Origin: Nocardioides lacusdianchii
GTDB taxonomy: Bacteria; Actinomycetota; Actinomycetes; Propionibacteriales; Nocardioidaceae
DNA: 64,000 nucleotides
Direction of reading: 5' to 3'
Assembly (NCBI RefSeq): GCF_020102855.1
Contig: NZ_JADHZD010000010.1
Coordinates: forward strand, 95,992-159,991
The notes under the pieces are model-generated. The model searched no databases, was not told the origin of the DNA, and worked only from the letters and a program-made list of their open reading frames with translations. Shown one piece after another: positions 45,259 through 53,351 of this stretch. Both the position numbers and the translations under genes were made by a program. Each line of letters opens with the position of its first letter. Position 1 is the first letter of the stretch.

Positions 45259-46209
45259 ATGTCCACCACCGACCTCATCGACCTCACCGGCGTCGTCGTG
45301 CTGAGGCGCGAGCTCCTCGACTCCGGCTACACGGACCGCCAGATCCGCACGAGGGTCAAGAGCGGCGAGCTGCACCGCGTACGGCACGGCAGCTACTGCG
45401 ACGCGACGCTGTGGGACTCCCTCAGCCCGGCCGACCGTCACCGCGTGCTGTCGCGGGCTGTCCTGGCGCGAGCCCATCCCAGCACGGTGCTCACCCACGT
45501 GTCCTCGGCGATCGAGCAGGGCGTTCCCGTGTGGGGCCACGACCTCACGAAGGTCCACACCACCCGCACCGACGGCCGCGCCGGGCGCAAGGAGTGCGAC
45601 CGCGTGCAGCACGCCGGCTCGATGCCGGGCTACCACGTCAAGGTGGTCAACGGTGTGCCTGTCTCCCTCGCCACGCGCTGCGCCGTCGAGATCACGACCG
45701 TCTCCACCGTCGAGTCTGCGCTGATCACCGTCGACGGCCTGCTCCACGCAGGGCTGACGACGACGAGCGGCGTACGCCAGTTCGCCCACCGCACCCGGTG
45801 GTGGCCCAACAGCCTGCGCACCAACGTCGTGCTGCGCCTGGCGGACGGGCGGCGGGAGTCGGCGGGCGAGTCGCGTACGGCGTACTTCTTCTACAGCCAG
45901 GGGTTGCTCATGCCCGAGCCCCAGGTCTGGATCCTCGACGAGCGCGGCGCGAGGTTCGCGCGGGTGGACTTCGCGTGGGTCGAGCTCGGTGTGTTCCTGG
46001 AGTTCGACGGGAGGATCAAGTACGAGCTCCATCGGCGGCCGGGCGAGACGCTCGAGGAGTTCCTGCTGCGGGAGAAGGAACGCGAGGAGCGCATCTGCCA
46101 GCTCACCGGCTGGGTCTGCATCCGCGTCACGTGGGCCCAGCTCGGGGCGCCCCAACAGCTCGCGGCGCGGATCCGCAAGATCCTCGAGTCACGGCGCAGG
46201 GCCGCCTGA
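45259..46209 (+). CDS. AbiEi-type winged-helix protein with DUF559-like nuclease domain
   Basis: The N-terminus of this 316-residue protein (LLDSGYTDRQIRTRVKSGELHRVRHGSY) is the winged-helix domain of AbiEi-like type IV antitoxins. The C-terminal part (RVDFAWVELGVFLEFDGRIKY, then a Lys/Glu-rich helix and ICQLTGWVCIRVTW) matches the DUF559 / very-short-patch-repair-like PD-(D/E)xK fold, with D, E and K in the expected order. This architecture is frequent and multi-copy in actinobacteria and has no proven function. No AbiEii nucleotidyltransferase toxin lies next to it. It is flanked by repeat copies 2 and 3. Confidence 0.83.
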   Translation: MSTTDLIDLTGVVVLRRELLDSGYTDRQIRTRVKSGELHRVRHGSYCDATLWDSLSPADRHRVLSRAVLARAHPSTVLTHVSSAIEQGVPVWGHDLTKVHTTRTDGRAGRKECDRVQHAGSMPGYHVKVVNGVPVSLATRCAVEITTVSTVESALITVDGLLHAGLTTTSGVRQFAHRTRWWPNSLRTNVVLRLADGRRESAGESRTAYFFYSQGLLMPEPQVWILDERGARFARVDFAWVELGVFLEFDGRIKYELHRRPGETLEEFLLREKEREERICQLTGWVCIRVTWAQLGAPQQLAARIRKILESRRRAA

Positions 46210-46236
46210 GCGCACGGGCGCGGAGCTCACTGGCTC

Positions 46237-46301
46237 AAACTGGAGCCTCCACCCCGAAACTTCGGGGGTGAGGCTCCAGTTTCCCCGGGTACCCGGGGAA
46301 C
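46237..46301 (-). repeat. Two-palindrome repeat, copy 3 (inverted)
   Basis: The order is reversed relative to copies 1 and 2: the AAACTGG hairpin (46237-46282) comes first and the 20-base palindrome (46281-46300) second. It begins 28 bases after the stop of the AbiEi/DUF559 gene. Confidence 0.9.
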
Positions 46302-46387
46302 GCGGCGCGAGACGCGACGCAAGGCCACCCCCAGCCCCCACCCCGAAGGCGGTTGTCGCCCACCCACCCGCGAGCGAGCGTGGAGGC

Positions 46388-46915
46388 ATGTCCAAGCGAA
46401 TCGCATTCCTGACCGCATCCGAGGGCGTCGAGGAGGTCGAGCTCACGAAGCCGTGGCAGGCCGCCGTCGACGCCGGCCACACCGCCGAGCTCCTCTCGCT
46501 CGACGAGGGCGAGGTCCAGCTCTTCCAGCACCTCGACAAGTCGAGCACCCAGCGCGTCGACCGTCGCGTGGCCGACGTGGCCGTTGCCGACTACGACGCG
46601 CTCGTCCTGCCCGGCGGCGTCGCCAACCCCGACGCCCTGCGCATGGACGAGGAGGCCGTGGCCTTCATCCGTGACTTCGTCGACTCGGGCAAGCCCGTCG
46701 CCGCGATCTGCCACGCGGCGTGGACGCTCGTCGAGGCCGACCGGGTGCAGGGCAAGCGGGTCGCGAGCTGGCCGAGCCTGCAGACCGACATCCGCAACGG
46801 TGGCGGCGAGTGGGTCGACGAGGAGGTCGTCGTCGACGGCAACCTCATCACCAGCCGCAACCCCGACGACATCCCGGCCTTCTCGCAGGCGCTGCTCGAC
46901 ACCCTCGCGGGCTAG
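46388..46915 (+). CDS. PfpI/DJ-1 type glutamine amidotransferase-like protein
   Basis: This 175-residue protein has RIAFLTASEGVEEVELTKPW at the N-terminus, a conserved early Glu, YDALVLPGGVANPDALR, and the nucleophile elbow AAICHAAWTLVEA with Cys followed by His. It is the usual length for PfpI/YhbO proteins, which have been described as intracellular proteases, chaperones or deglycases acting on damaged proteins and nucleotides. Its role here is likely stress related. No strong ribosome binding site is visible at a proper distance; a GGAGG lies just one base before the ATG. Confidence 0.9.
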   Translation: MSKRIAFLTASEGVEEVELTKPWQAAVDAGHTAELLSLDEGEVQLFQHLDKSSTQRVDRRVADVAVADYDALVLPGGVANPDALRMDEEAVAFIRDFVDSGKPVAAICHAAWTLVEADRVQGKRVASWPSLQTDIRNGGGEWVDEEVVVDGNLITSRNPDDIPAFSQALLDTLAG

Positions 46916-46974
46916 TCCGTCTCAGGGGCGGACCCCCGGGTGTGGCGGTGGTCACACGGATGGTGCATCCTGAG

Positions 46975-46988
46975 TGGAAGCGCTCTCA
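46975..46988. promoter_or_regulatory. LacI-family operator-like palindrome (CebR-like)
   Basis: TGGAAGCGCTCTCA is a near-palindrome that fits the LacI/GalR-family operator shape with the central CG, and differs at two positions from TGGGAGCGCTCCCA, the CebR operator of streptomycetes. It lies 17 bases before the ATG of the secreted beta-helix protein, where a bound repressor would block transcription. No LacI-family gene is in the window. Confidence 0.6.
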
Positions 46989-47005
46989 CACCCGGGAGGT
47001 CCCCC

Positions 47006-48922
47006 ATGTCCCATCCGCTTCCGCACCCCCGCCGACGTCGTCGTACGTCGTTGCGTGCCGCTCTCACGGCCCTCGCCCTGACCGCCGTCGGGCTCACCGC
47101 TCCCACCATCGCCCCCAGCAGCGCGGCACCCGCCGCCGCACCCGTCGAGGCGCCTGACCTCGGCGACCGCGTCATCGTCTTCGACCCGAGCATGCCGACG
47201 GCGGAGATCCGCGAGCAGGCGGACGCGATCTGGCAGCAGCAGGTCGACGCCGAGATGTCGGAGGAGCGGTGGAGCCTGCTCTTCCTCCCCGGCACCTACG
47301 GCACGCCCAGCGAGCCGCTGCAGATCAAGGTCGGCTACTACACCGAGGTCGCCGGCCTCGGCGCCGACCCGTCCGACGTCGTGATCAACGGCAAGGTCGA
47401 GGTCTACAACCGCTGCCTGACCGACGGCCCGACGCAGCCCTACTGCGTCGCGCTCAACAACTTCTGGCGCTCGCTGTCCAACCTCACGATCGACGTCAAC
47501 GGCACCGGCCAGGACGGCTGCCGCGCGTCGGCGAACTTCTGGGCGACCTCGCAGGCCGCCTCGCTGCGCCGCGTCGACATCCGCGGCGGCAACCTCTCGC
47601 TGATGGACTACTGCACCGAGGGTCCGCAGTTCGCCAGCGGCGGCTACCTCGCCGACTCCCGCGCCGGTGAGGTGATCAACGGCTCGCAGCAGCAGTGGCT
47701 GACCCGCAACAGCGAGGTCGCGAACTGGTCCAACGGCGTGTGGAACCAGGTCTTCGCCGGCACCATCGGCGCCCCCTCCGAGGCCGGGTTCCCCACCCCG
47801 CCCTACACCACGCTCGACCAGACCCCCCTGAGCCGCGAGAAGCCCTACCTCCACCTCGGTGACGACGGCGACTGGCAGGTCCGCGTGCCGAGCGTGCGCA
47901 CCGACTCGCGCGGCACCAGCTGGGCCGGCGGCACCACCGCCGGCAAGGACCTGCCGCTCTCGGCCTTCCACGTCGCCAGCCCGGACCAGTCCGCCCGAAC
48001 GATCGCCAAGGCGCTGGACCGCGGCAAGAACCTGCTGCTCACCCCCGGCGTGTACGACGTCGACCGGAGCCTGGTGATCCGCCGTGACGACACCGTCGTC
48101 CTGGGCCTGGGCCACGCCACCCTCACGGCCGTCGGCGGCGCCACCCCCGTCGTCGTACGCCCCGAGGCGACCGGCGTGGTCGTCGCGGGCGTCACCATCG
48201 ACGCCGGCACCCGGCTCTCGCCGAACCTGATGCACATCCAGGGCCGTCCCGGCCGCTCCGGCGACAACCGCCCGGCGGCCGCGGCGCCGACCACGACGCT
48301 CAACGACGTCTACTTCCGCGTGGGCGGCCCCCACATCGGCAAGGCCGACGTCTCCCTTCGCATCGACGCCGACGACGTGCTCATCGACCACGCGTGGGTG
48401 TGGCGTGCCGACCACGGCGTCGAGGGCTTCACAGCCGGTGCGGTGGGCGACACCGACCGCTGGAACACCAACATCGGTCGCGTCGGCGTGATCGTCGACG
48501 GTGACCGCGTGCGGGCCACCGGCCTCTTCGTCGAGCACTACCAGGAGTTCAACACCATCTGGAACGGCGAGCGGGGCGAGGTCGTGCTCTACCAGAACGA
48601 GCTGCCCTACGACCCGCCCTCGCAGGCCGACTGGACCCGTCCCGACGGCACGCTCGGCTGGGCCGGCTACAAGGTCGCCGACGACGTTCGCCGCCACCAG
48701 CTCTACGGCGGCGGGGTCTACGTCTTCAACCGCAACGACCCCTCGATCACCACCGAGAGCGGCTTCGAGGTGCCCGAGCGCGCCGGCGTACGCCTCCACC
48801 ACGTCCTGACGGTCAACCTCGAGGCGGGCAGCATCGAGCACGTCGTCAACGACACCGGGGCGCGCGTGGACAGCAACGCGCCCGGCGTCCCGAGCTACGT
48901 GGTGGACTACCCGGCTCCCTGA
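47006..48922 (+). CDS. Secreted right-handed parallel beta-helix protein
   Basis: This 638-residue protein has a signal peptide with a strongly basic start (HPRRRRRTSLR), a hydrophobic core and cleavage near SSAAPAAAP. The mature part (IFLPGTYG-like LLFLPGTYGTPSEPLQIKVG, VINGKVEVYNRC, LSNLTIDVNGTGQDGCRAS, VVVAGVTIDAGTR, DVLIDHAWVWRADHG) has the strand-turn pattern of pectate-lyase-like beta-helices. Relatives are annotated as pectate lyase superfamily or glycan-binding proteins; no catalytic set could be fixed. A GGGAGG ribosome binding site precedes the ATG. Regulation by a LacI-type repressor of sugar use is suggested by the operator, so a polysaccharide substrate is likely. Confidence 0.85.
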   Translation: MSHPLPHPRRRRRTSLRAALTALALTAVGLTAPTIAPSSAAPAAAPVEAPDLGDRVIVFDPSMPTAEIREQADAIWQQQVDAEMSEERWSLLFLPGTYGTPSEPLQIKVGYYTEVAGLGADPSDVVINGKVEVYNRCLTDGPTQPYCVALNNFWRSLSNLTIDVNGTGQDGCRASANFWATSQAASLRRVDIRGGNLSLMDYCTEGPQFASGGYLADSRAGEVINGSQQQWLTRNSEVANWSNGVWNQVFAGTIGAPSEAGFPTPPYTTLDQTPLSREKPYLHLGDDGDWQVRVPSVRTDSRGTSWAGGTTAGKDLPLSAFHVASPDQSARTIAKALDRGKNLLLTPGVYDVDRSLVIRRDDTVVLGLGHATLTAVGGATPVVVRPEATGVVVAGVTIDAGTRLSPNLMHIQGRPGRSGDNRPAAAAPTTTLNDVYFRVGGPHIGKADVSLRIDADDVLIDHAWVWRADHGVEGFTAGAVGDTDRWNTNIGRVGVIVDGDRVRATGLFVEHYQEFNTIWNGERGEVVLYQNELPYDPPSQADWTRPDGTLGWAGYKVADDVRRHQLYGGGVYVFNRNDPSITTESGFEVPERAGVRLHHVLTVNLEAGSIEHVVNDTGARVDSNAPGVPSYVVDYPAP

Positions 48923-48932
48923 TCCGGGATCA
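48920..48932. terminator. Stop-codon palindrome between convergent genes
   Basis: TGATCC and GGATCA are inverted arms separated by one base, and they contain the stop codons of the beta-helix gene and of the reductase gene. As RNA only a short stem with a small loop could form, so this is the weakest of the group. Confidence 0.3.
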
Positions 48933-49607
48933 CTCCACCAGCCAGCGCCCCAGCAGCGTCCCGTCCTGCTCCAGCAGCAGGGCGGGACGCAGCGCGACCT
49001 CCACCTCCGCGCCGGTGGCGATGCGTACGGCGTCGCCGCCGGTGAGGGCCGGCACGATCGTCCAGCACAGCTCGTCGACGACCTCGGCGGCGAGCAGGTC
49101 GGCGAACAGCGACGGCCCGCCCTCGCACAGCTGCTCGCCCCAGCCCCGCTCCGCCAGCGTGGCCTTCAGCAGGGCCAGGTCGATCTCGTCCTCGCCGAGC
49201 ACGAGCACGTGCTCCTCCCCCAGCTCCTCGCGGACCTTCGCCAGCCCGTCGGCCGACGCCACGGTCGCCATCAGGATCCGCCCGCGCGGGGCGTCGGCCA
49301 GCGTCGGCGGCAGGTCGGCCGAGCGGCTCACGACCACGAGCGGGATCGACGGGACGTCGTACCCCTCGTCGCGCAGCGTCCCGGCGCCGACCACCAGGCA
49401 GTCTGCGCGCCTGCGCAGCGCGTCGAAGACCCGCTTGTCGGCGTCGTTGTTGATGCTCTTGCTGACGCCGTCGGAGCCCTGCGCGGCACCGTCGACGGTG
49501 CTCACGAAGTTGACGCGGAGCCACGGCTCCCGTGACGGCGTGTACGCCGCCGCCAGCTCGTCGTCGGACAGGTCGGCCAGCCGCTGCAGCTCGAGGGATT
49601 CGCTCAC
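48930..49607 (-). CDS. RibD C-terminal/dihydrofolate-reductase-like pyrimidine reductase
   Basis: This 225-residue protein has the RibD_C fold: LRVNFVSTVDGAAQGSDGVSKSINN with the substrate loop, DALRRRADCLVVGAGTLRDEGY, VVSRSADLPP, and EGGPSLFADLLAAEVVDELCWTIVP with the NADPH-binding Gly pair. Relatives reduce a ribosylamino-pyrimidine in riboflavin synthesis or act on related pteridine precursors, but in actinobacteria stand-alone copies often have no assigned substrate. The gene diverges from a dihydropteroate synthase-like gene, and the two promoters lie within 24 bases of each other, so a shared pteridine-type role is possible. Confidence 0.88.
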   Translation of the reverse strand: MSESLELQRLADLSDDELAAAYTPSREPWLRVNFVSTVDGAAQGSDGVSKSINNDADKRVFDALRRRADCLVVGAGTLRDEGYDVPSIPLVVVSRSADLPPTLADAPRGRILMATVASADGLAKVREELGEEHVLVLGEDEIDLALLKATLAERGWGEQLCEGGPSLFADLLAAEVVDELCWTIVPALTGGDAVRIATGAEVEVALRPALLLEQDGTLLGRWLVE

Positions 49608-49613
49608 CGCTTC

Positions 49614-49630
49614 ATCCTGCCCCCTACCCT
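49614..49630. promoter_or_regulatory. Divergent leaderless promoters of the reductase and DHPS-like genes
   Basis: On the plus strand TACCCT (49625-49630) is seven bases before GTG at 49638. On the minus strand CAGGAT (complement of 49614-49619) is six bases before GTG at 49607. The two -10 boxes are five bases apart. Confidence 0.5.
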
Positions 49631-49637
49631 TTCAGGC

Positions 49638-50540
49638 GTGATCACCCTTGCGGACCTGGCGGCGCTGCAGAACGACCACGGCGCGGCATGGGAGCACCCG
49701 GTGGCGCCCGTGGTCCTCGACGGTCCCCGCGGTCCCGTCGTCATCGGCGACGGCCCGCTGACCCTGATGGGGTGCGTCAACCTCTCCCGCGACTCGACCT
49801 ACCGCGAGAGCGTGGCCACCAGCCCGGCTGACGCGGTCCGGATGGGCCGGATCCAGGTCGCGCAGGGTGCGGGCGTCATCGACCTCGGTGCCGAGTCGAG
49901 CAACGCGAAGGCTGCCCGGGTCTCCGCCGAGGACCAGGTCGCGAGCCTGGTGCCGGCGGTGAAGGGACTGGCCGACGAGGCGATCGTGTCGGTCGAGACC
50001 TACGAGCCCGAGGTCGTGCGCGCCTGCCTCGACGCCGGCGCCCGCATCCTCAACATGACCGGCCGCCAGCACGAGGACGAGATGCTGGCGCTCGCCGCTG
50101 AGTACGACGCCGCTGTCGTCATGTGCTTCGGCGAGACCGCCAACGTCCGCGAGATCGCCGACGTCCCGCCCGACGCCGACCCGATGCCGGTGCTGCTCGA
50201 CCACTTCGCGCCCCGCATCGCCCACGCCCGCTCGCTGGGCGTCGACAAGGTCGTCGTCGACCCCGGCATGGGCTTCTACTACGGCAACCTCGTCGACCCG
50301 CCCACGCGCGCCCGCCACCAGGCCCGGGTGCTGGCGCAGGTCTTCCGCCTGCGGCCCCTCGGCGTGCCCGTCTGCAACGCGGTCCCCCACTCCTACGACA
50401 TCTTCGGCGACGAGTTCCGCAAGGCCGAGGGCTTCTACGGCGTCTTCGCCGCGCTGGGCGGCACGCACCTGCTCCGCACCCACGAGGTGCCGCACCTGCG
50501 CAGCGTGCTCCGGGGCGTCGCCGAGCTCGCGGTGCGCTGA
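49638..50540 (+). CDS. Divergent dihydropteroate synthase-like protein
   Basis: Dihydropteroate synthase joins a pterin pyrophosphate to p-aminobenzoate in folate synthesis. This 300-residue protein keeps the barrel order but departs from the FolP motifs: LMGCVNLSRDSTY replaces the usual MGIINVTPDSF, DLGAESSNAKAARV replaces the D-x-GGESTRPG loop, and DPGMGFYYGN replaces DPGIGFGK. LNMTG stands where INDVS is normal. The pterin site is partly kept, but the aminobenzoate loop is altered, so I think it is either a different pterin-type synthase or an inactive paralogue, not the housekeeping FolP. Start GTG is leaderless. Confidence 0.8.
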   Translation: MITLADLAALQNDHGAAWEHPVAPVVLDGPRGPVVIGDGPLTLMGCVNLSRDSTYRESVATSPADAVRMGRIQVAQGAGVIDLGAESSNAKAARVSAEDQVASLVPAVKGLADEAIVSVETYEPEVVRACLDAGARILNMTGRQHEDEMLALAAEYDAAVVMCFGETANVREIADVPPDADPMPVLLDHFAPRIAHARSLGVDKVVVDPGMGFYYGNLVDPPTRARHQARVLAQVFRLRPLGVPVCNAVPHSYDIFGDEFRKAEGFYGVFAALGGTHLLRTHEVPHLRSVLRGVAELAVR

Positions 50541-50553
50541 CGCCGGCCGTGCC

Positions 50554-51318
50554 TCAGCCCAGGAAGGCCCGCACCCCGGACACCAGCCCGCGGGCGTAGC
50601 GGGCGCGACCCCTCGGCGAGGTCATCACCCGCGCCTCGGCCGCGTTGCGCATGTTGCCGAGCTCGACCACCACCGTCGGCACGTCGGAGAGGTTGAGGGT
50701 GGCCAGGTCGGAGCGGACGTCGAGCCCGTCGCCGCCGGCGACGTAGGTGGCGAGCCCCAAGCGATGCGCCAGCAGGGCCGTACGCACCCGCGCAGCCAGC
50801 ACCATCGAGGAGTCGTGGATGTCGTCGGTCCACGGAGCCCGGTCGGCCGGCGCGATGACGTGGAAGCCGCGCGCGCCGGCGGCGTACGACCCGTCGGCGT
50901 GGATGGACAGCTTGAGGTCGGCGTCGATCGCGTTGCCCGCCCGGCCGCGCGCGTCGACGCACGGTCCCCAGCGGTCGTCGCGGTTGCTGTGGCGCGTCAG
51001 GCGCACGGTCGCCCCGAGCTCGCGCAGCTGCCGGACCACGCGGCGCGAGACCTGCCAGTTGAAGGTGGCCTCCGGGTAGCCGCCGGCGGTCGCCGTACCG
51101 GTCGTGTTGCACGGCTTGGTGAAGCCCCCCGCCGGGACGGGGGCGTTGATGCGCGCGGGGAAGTTGCGGTTGCCGAGCTGGTGGCCGGGGTCGACGACGA
51201 CCGTGCGCTCCGCGAGTGGAGCGGCGGCCCGCTGCGCGTCCACCGGCACGGCGGACGCCGGCGGCGCGAGAGCAACGCCCGACGCCAGCAGGAGGGCGGG
51301 GACGAGCCGCCGCCTCAC
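50554..51318 (-). CDS. Secreted N-acetylmuramoyl-L-alanine amidase (Amidase_3)
   Basis: The 254-residue protein hydrolyses the amide bond between muramic acid and the peptide of peptidoglycan. It has a signal peptide (RRRLVPALLLASGVALAPPASA) and then the catalytic domain with zinc ligands in VVVDPGHQLGN (His), YPEATFNWQV (Glu) and LKLSIHADGS (His), and the catalytic Glu in VVVELGNMRNAAEA. The GTG start overlaps the stop of galE (GTGA), so it is coupled to galE. That link to a sugar epimerase suggests a role in envelope building. Confidence 0.9.
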   Translation of the reverse strand: MRRRLVPALLLASGVALAPPASAVPVDAQRAAAPLAERTVVVDPGHQLGNRNFPARINAPVPAGGFTKPCNTTGTATAGGYPEATFNWQVSRRVVRQLRELGATVRLTRHSNRDDRWGPCVDARGRAGNAIDADLKLSIHADGSYAAGARGFHVIAPADRAPWTDDIHDSSMVLAARVRTALLAHRLGLATYVAGGDGLDVRSDLATLNLSDVPTVVVELGNMRNAAEARVMTSPRGRARYARGLVSGVRAFLG

Positions 51319-52328
51319 CCGGCGAACCCGCGCGGGTTCTGCTCCTGCCAGCGCCACGCGTCGGCGGCCATCTCGTCGATCGTCTTCCTGGTGCTCCAGC
51401 CCAGCTCGGCGTTGGCCTTGGACGGGTCGGCGTACGACGTCGCCACGTCGCCGGGGCGTCGGGCCACGACCTCGTAGGGCAGCTCGCGGCCGACGGCCCG
51501 CTCGAAGGCGTGCAGCAGCTCGAGCACGCTGGTGCCGTGGCCGGAGCCGAGGTTCCAGGTGTTGACGCTCTCGGTGGTGGTGGTCAGCGCCTCGAGCGCG
51601 GCCACGTGCCCGGCCGCGAGGTCCTCGACGTGGATGTAGTCGCGCACACCGGTGCCGTCGACGGTGTCGTAGTCGTCGCCGAAGACCGACAGCTTCTCGC
51701 GCTTGCCCACCGCGACCTGCGCGATGAACGGCATCAGGTTGTTGGGCTTGCCCGAGGGGTCCTCGCCGATCGTGCCGGACTCGTGCGCGCCGACCGGGTT
51801 GAAGTAGCGCAGCAGCGCCACGCGCATGTCCGGGTCGGCGGCGGCGACGTCGCGCAGGATCTGCTCCTGCATCACCTTGGTCCAGCCGTAGGGGTTGGTC
51901 GCGAAGGTGGGCTGGTCCTCGGTCGCCCCGGCCTGGTCGGTGCCGTAGACGGTGGCGCTGGAGGAGAAGACGAGCTTGTGCACGTGGTGCTTCTGCATCG
52001 CCCGCACGAGCGAGAAGGTCGAGCCGAGGTTGTTCTCGTAGTAGTCGAGCGGCTTCTCCACGCTCTCGCCCACTGCCTTGTAGCCCGCGAAGTGGATCAC
52101 CGCGTCGAAGTCCTCGGTGGCGAAGAGGTGCTCGGTCTTGTCGTGGTCGCACAGGTCGAAGGAGTGCATCGGCAGGCTGGTGCCGGTGAGCGACTCCATC
52201 CGCCCCAGCACCACCGGGTGGGAGTTGCTGAAGTTGTCGACGATGACGACGTCGTGGCCGGCGGCGACGAGCTGGATGACGGTGTGCGAGCCGATGTAGC
52301 CGGCGCCGCCGCTGACGAGGATCTTCAT
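51315..52328 (-). CDS. galE: UDP-glucose 4-epimerase
   Basis: GalE interconverts UDP-glucose and UDP-galactose and feeds galactose into surface glycans. This 337-residue protein has KILVSGGAGYIGSHTVIQL with the NAD-binding G-x-x-G-x-x-G, the catalytic SSSATVYG and Y-x-x-x-K in NPYGWTKVMQE, and RYFNPVGAHESG as the substrate loop. The ATG is seven bases after a TAGGGT -10 box. It is divergent from gmd, with the two promoters 17 bases apart. Confidence 0.96.
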   Translation of the reverse strand: MKILVSGGAGYIGSHTVIQLVAAGHDVVIVDNFSNSHPVVLGRMESLTGTSLPMHSFDLCDHDKTEHLFATEDFDAVIHFAGYKAVGESVEKPLDYYENNLGSTFSLVRAMQKHHVHKLVFSSSATVYGTDQAGATEDQPTFATNPYGWTKVMQEQILRDVAAADPDMRVALLRYFNPVGAHESGTIGEDPSGKPNNLMPFIAQVAVGKREKLSVFGDDYDTVDGTGVRDYIHVEDLAAGHVAALEALTTTTESVNTWNLGSGHGTSVLELLHAFERAVGRELPYEVVARRPGDVATSYADPSKANAELGWSTRKTIDEMAADAWRWQEQNPRGFAG

Positions 52329-52335
52329 GCCGATC

Positions 52336-52341
52336 ACCCTA
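52336..52341 (-). promoter_or_regulatory. -10 box of galE (leaderless, minus strand)
   Basis: On the minus strand TAGGGT is followed by seven bases and the ATG. Confidence 0.6.
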
Positions 52342-52358
52342 ACGACCGCAGGCTTTGA

Positions 52359-52364
52359 CAGACT
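52359..52364 (+). promoter_or_regulatory. -10 box of gmd (leaderless)
   Basis: CAGACT is followed by six bases and the ATG. Confidence 0.45.
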
Positions 52365-52370
52365 GCGGGC

Positions 52371-53351
52371 ATGCCCAGCGCTCTCATCACCGGAATCACC
52401 GGCCAGGACGGCCTCTACCTCGCCGAGCTCCTCCTCGAGAAGGGGTACGACGTCCACGGGTTGATCCGCGGCCAGAACAACCCCCGTCGCGAGCTGGTCG
52501 AGAAGGTCGTCCCCGACGTCCAGCTCCACAACGGTGACCTGACCGACCTGTCCAGCCTGATGCGCGCGATGCGCGACTCCCAGCCCGACGAGGTCTACAA
52601 CCTCGGCGCGATCTCGTTCGTCGCCTACTCCTGGGAGAACGCCTTCGTCACCAGCGACGTGACGGGCATGGGCGTGCTCAACATGCTCGAGGCCGTACGC
52701 CTCCACGCCGGCGACGACCCGTCGTCGATCCGCTTCTACCAGGCCTCGAGCTCGGAGATGTTCGGCAAGGTGCAGGAGGTGCCCCAGTCGGAGAGCACCC
52801 TGCTCTGGCCCCGCTCGCCCTACGGCGTGAGCAAGGTCTACGGCCACTACATGACCATCAACTACCGCGAGTCCTACGGCATGCACGCCTCCTCGGGCAT
52901 CCTGTTCAACCACGAGTCGCCGCGCCGCGGCCCCGAGTTCGTGACCCGCAAGATCAGCCAGGCCGTCGCCCGGATCCACCTCGGTCAGCAGGACTCGATG
53001 GCGCTCGGCAACCTCGACGCGCAGCGCGACTGGGGCTACGCCGGCGACTACGTCGAGGCGATGTGGCGCATGCTCCAGCAGGACGAGGCCGACGACTACG
53101 TCATCGCCACCGGCGAGACCCACTCGATCCGCGACTTCCTCGACCTCGCCTTCGCCCACGTGGGCATCGACGACTGGACCAAGCACGTCACGCAGGACCC
53201 GCGCTTCATGCGCCCCGCTGAGGTCGAGCTGCTCATCGGCGACGCCTCGAAGGCCAAGGACAAGCTCGGCTGGACGCCCACGGTGTCCTTCCCCGAGCTC
53301 GTCGCGATGATGGTCGACAGCGACATCGCGGCGGTCAAGGCGGGCTGGTGA
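52371..53351 (+). CDS. gmd: GDP-mannose 4,6-dehydratase
   Basis: Gmd turns GDP-mannose into GDP-4-keto-6-deoxymannose, the precursor of GDP-fucose, GDP-rhamnose and related sugars. The 326-residue protein starts with [20 protein letters not shown], keeps [14 protein letters not shown], the active-site [10 protein letters not shown] and Y-x-x-x-K in [12 protein letters not shown], and [18 protein letters not shown], all characteristic of Gmd. It is the first gene of a two-gene operon with a Gmd-like paralogue. Confidence 0.96.
   Translation: MPSALITGITGQDGLYLAELLLEKGYDVHGLIRGQNNPRRELVEKVVPDVQLHNGDLTDLSSLMRAMRDSQPDEVYNLGAISFVAYSWENAFVTSDVTGMGVLNMLEAVRLHAGDDPSSIRFYQASSSEMFGKVQEVPQSESTLLWPRSPYGVSKVYGHYMTINYRESYGMHASSGILFNHESPRRGPEFVTRKISQAVARIHLGQQDSMALGNLDAQRDWGYAGDYVEAMWRMLQQDEADDYVIATGETHSIRDFLDLAFAHVGIDDWTKHVTQDPRFMRPAEVELLIGDASKAKDKLGWTPTVSFPELVAMMVDSDIAAVKAGW

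Noticed and set aside
48930..49607. Calling the reductase gene a housekeeping ribD or dfrA
   Set aside because: It lacks the deaminase half of RibD and the motifs of classical dihydrofolate reductase, so only the family-level name is supported.
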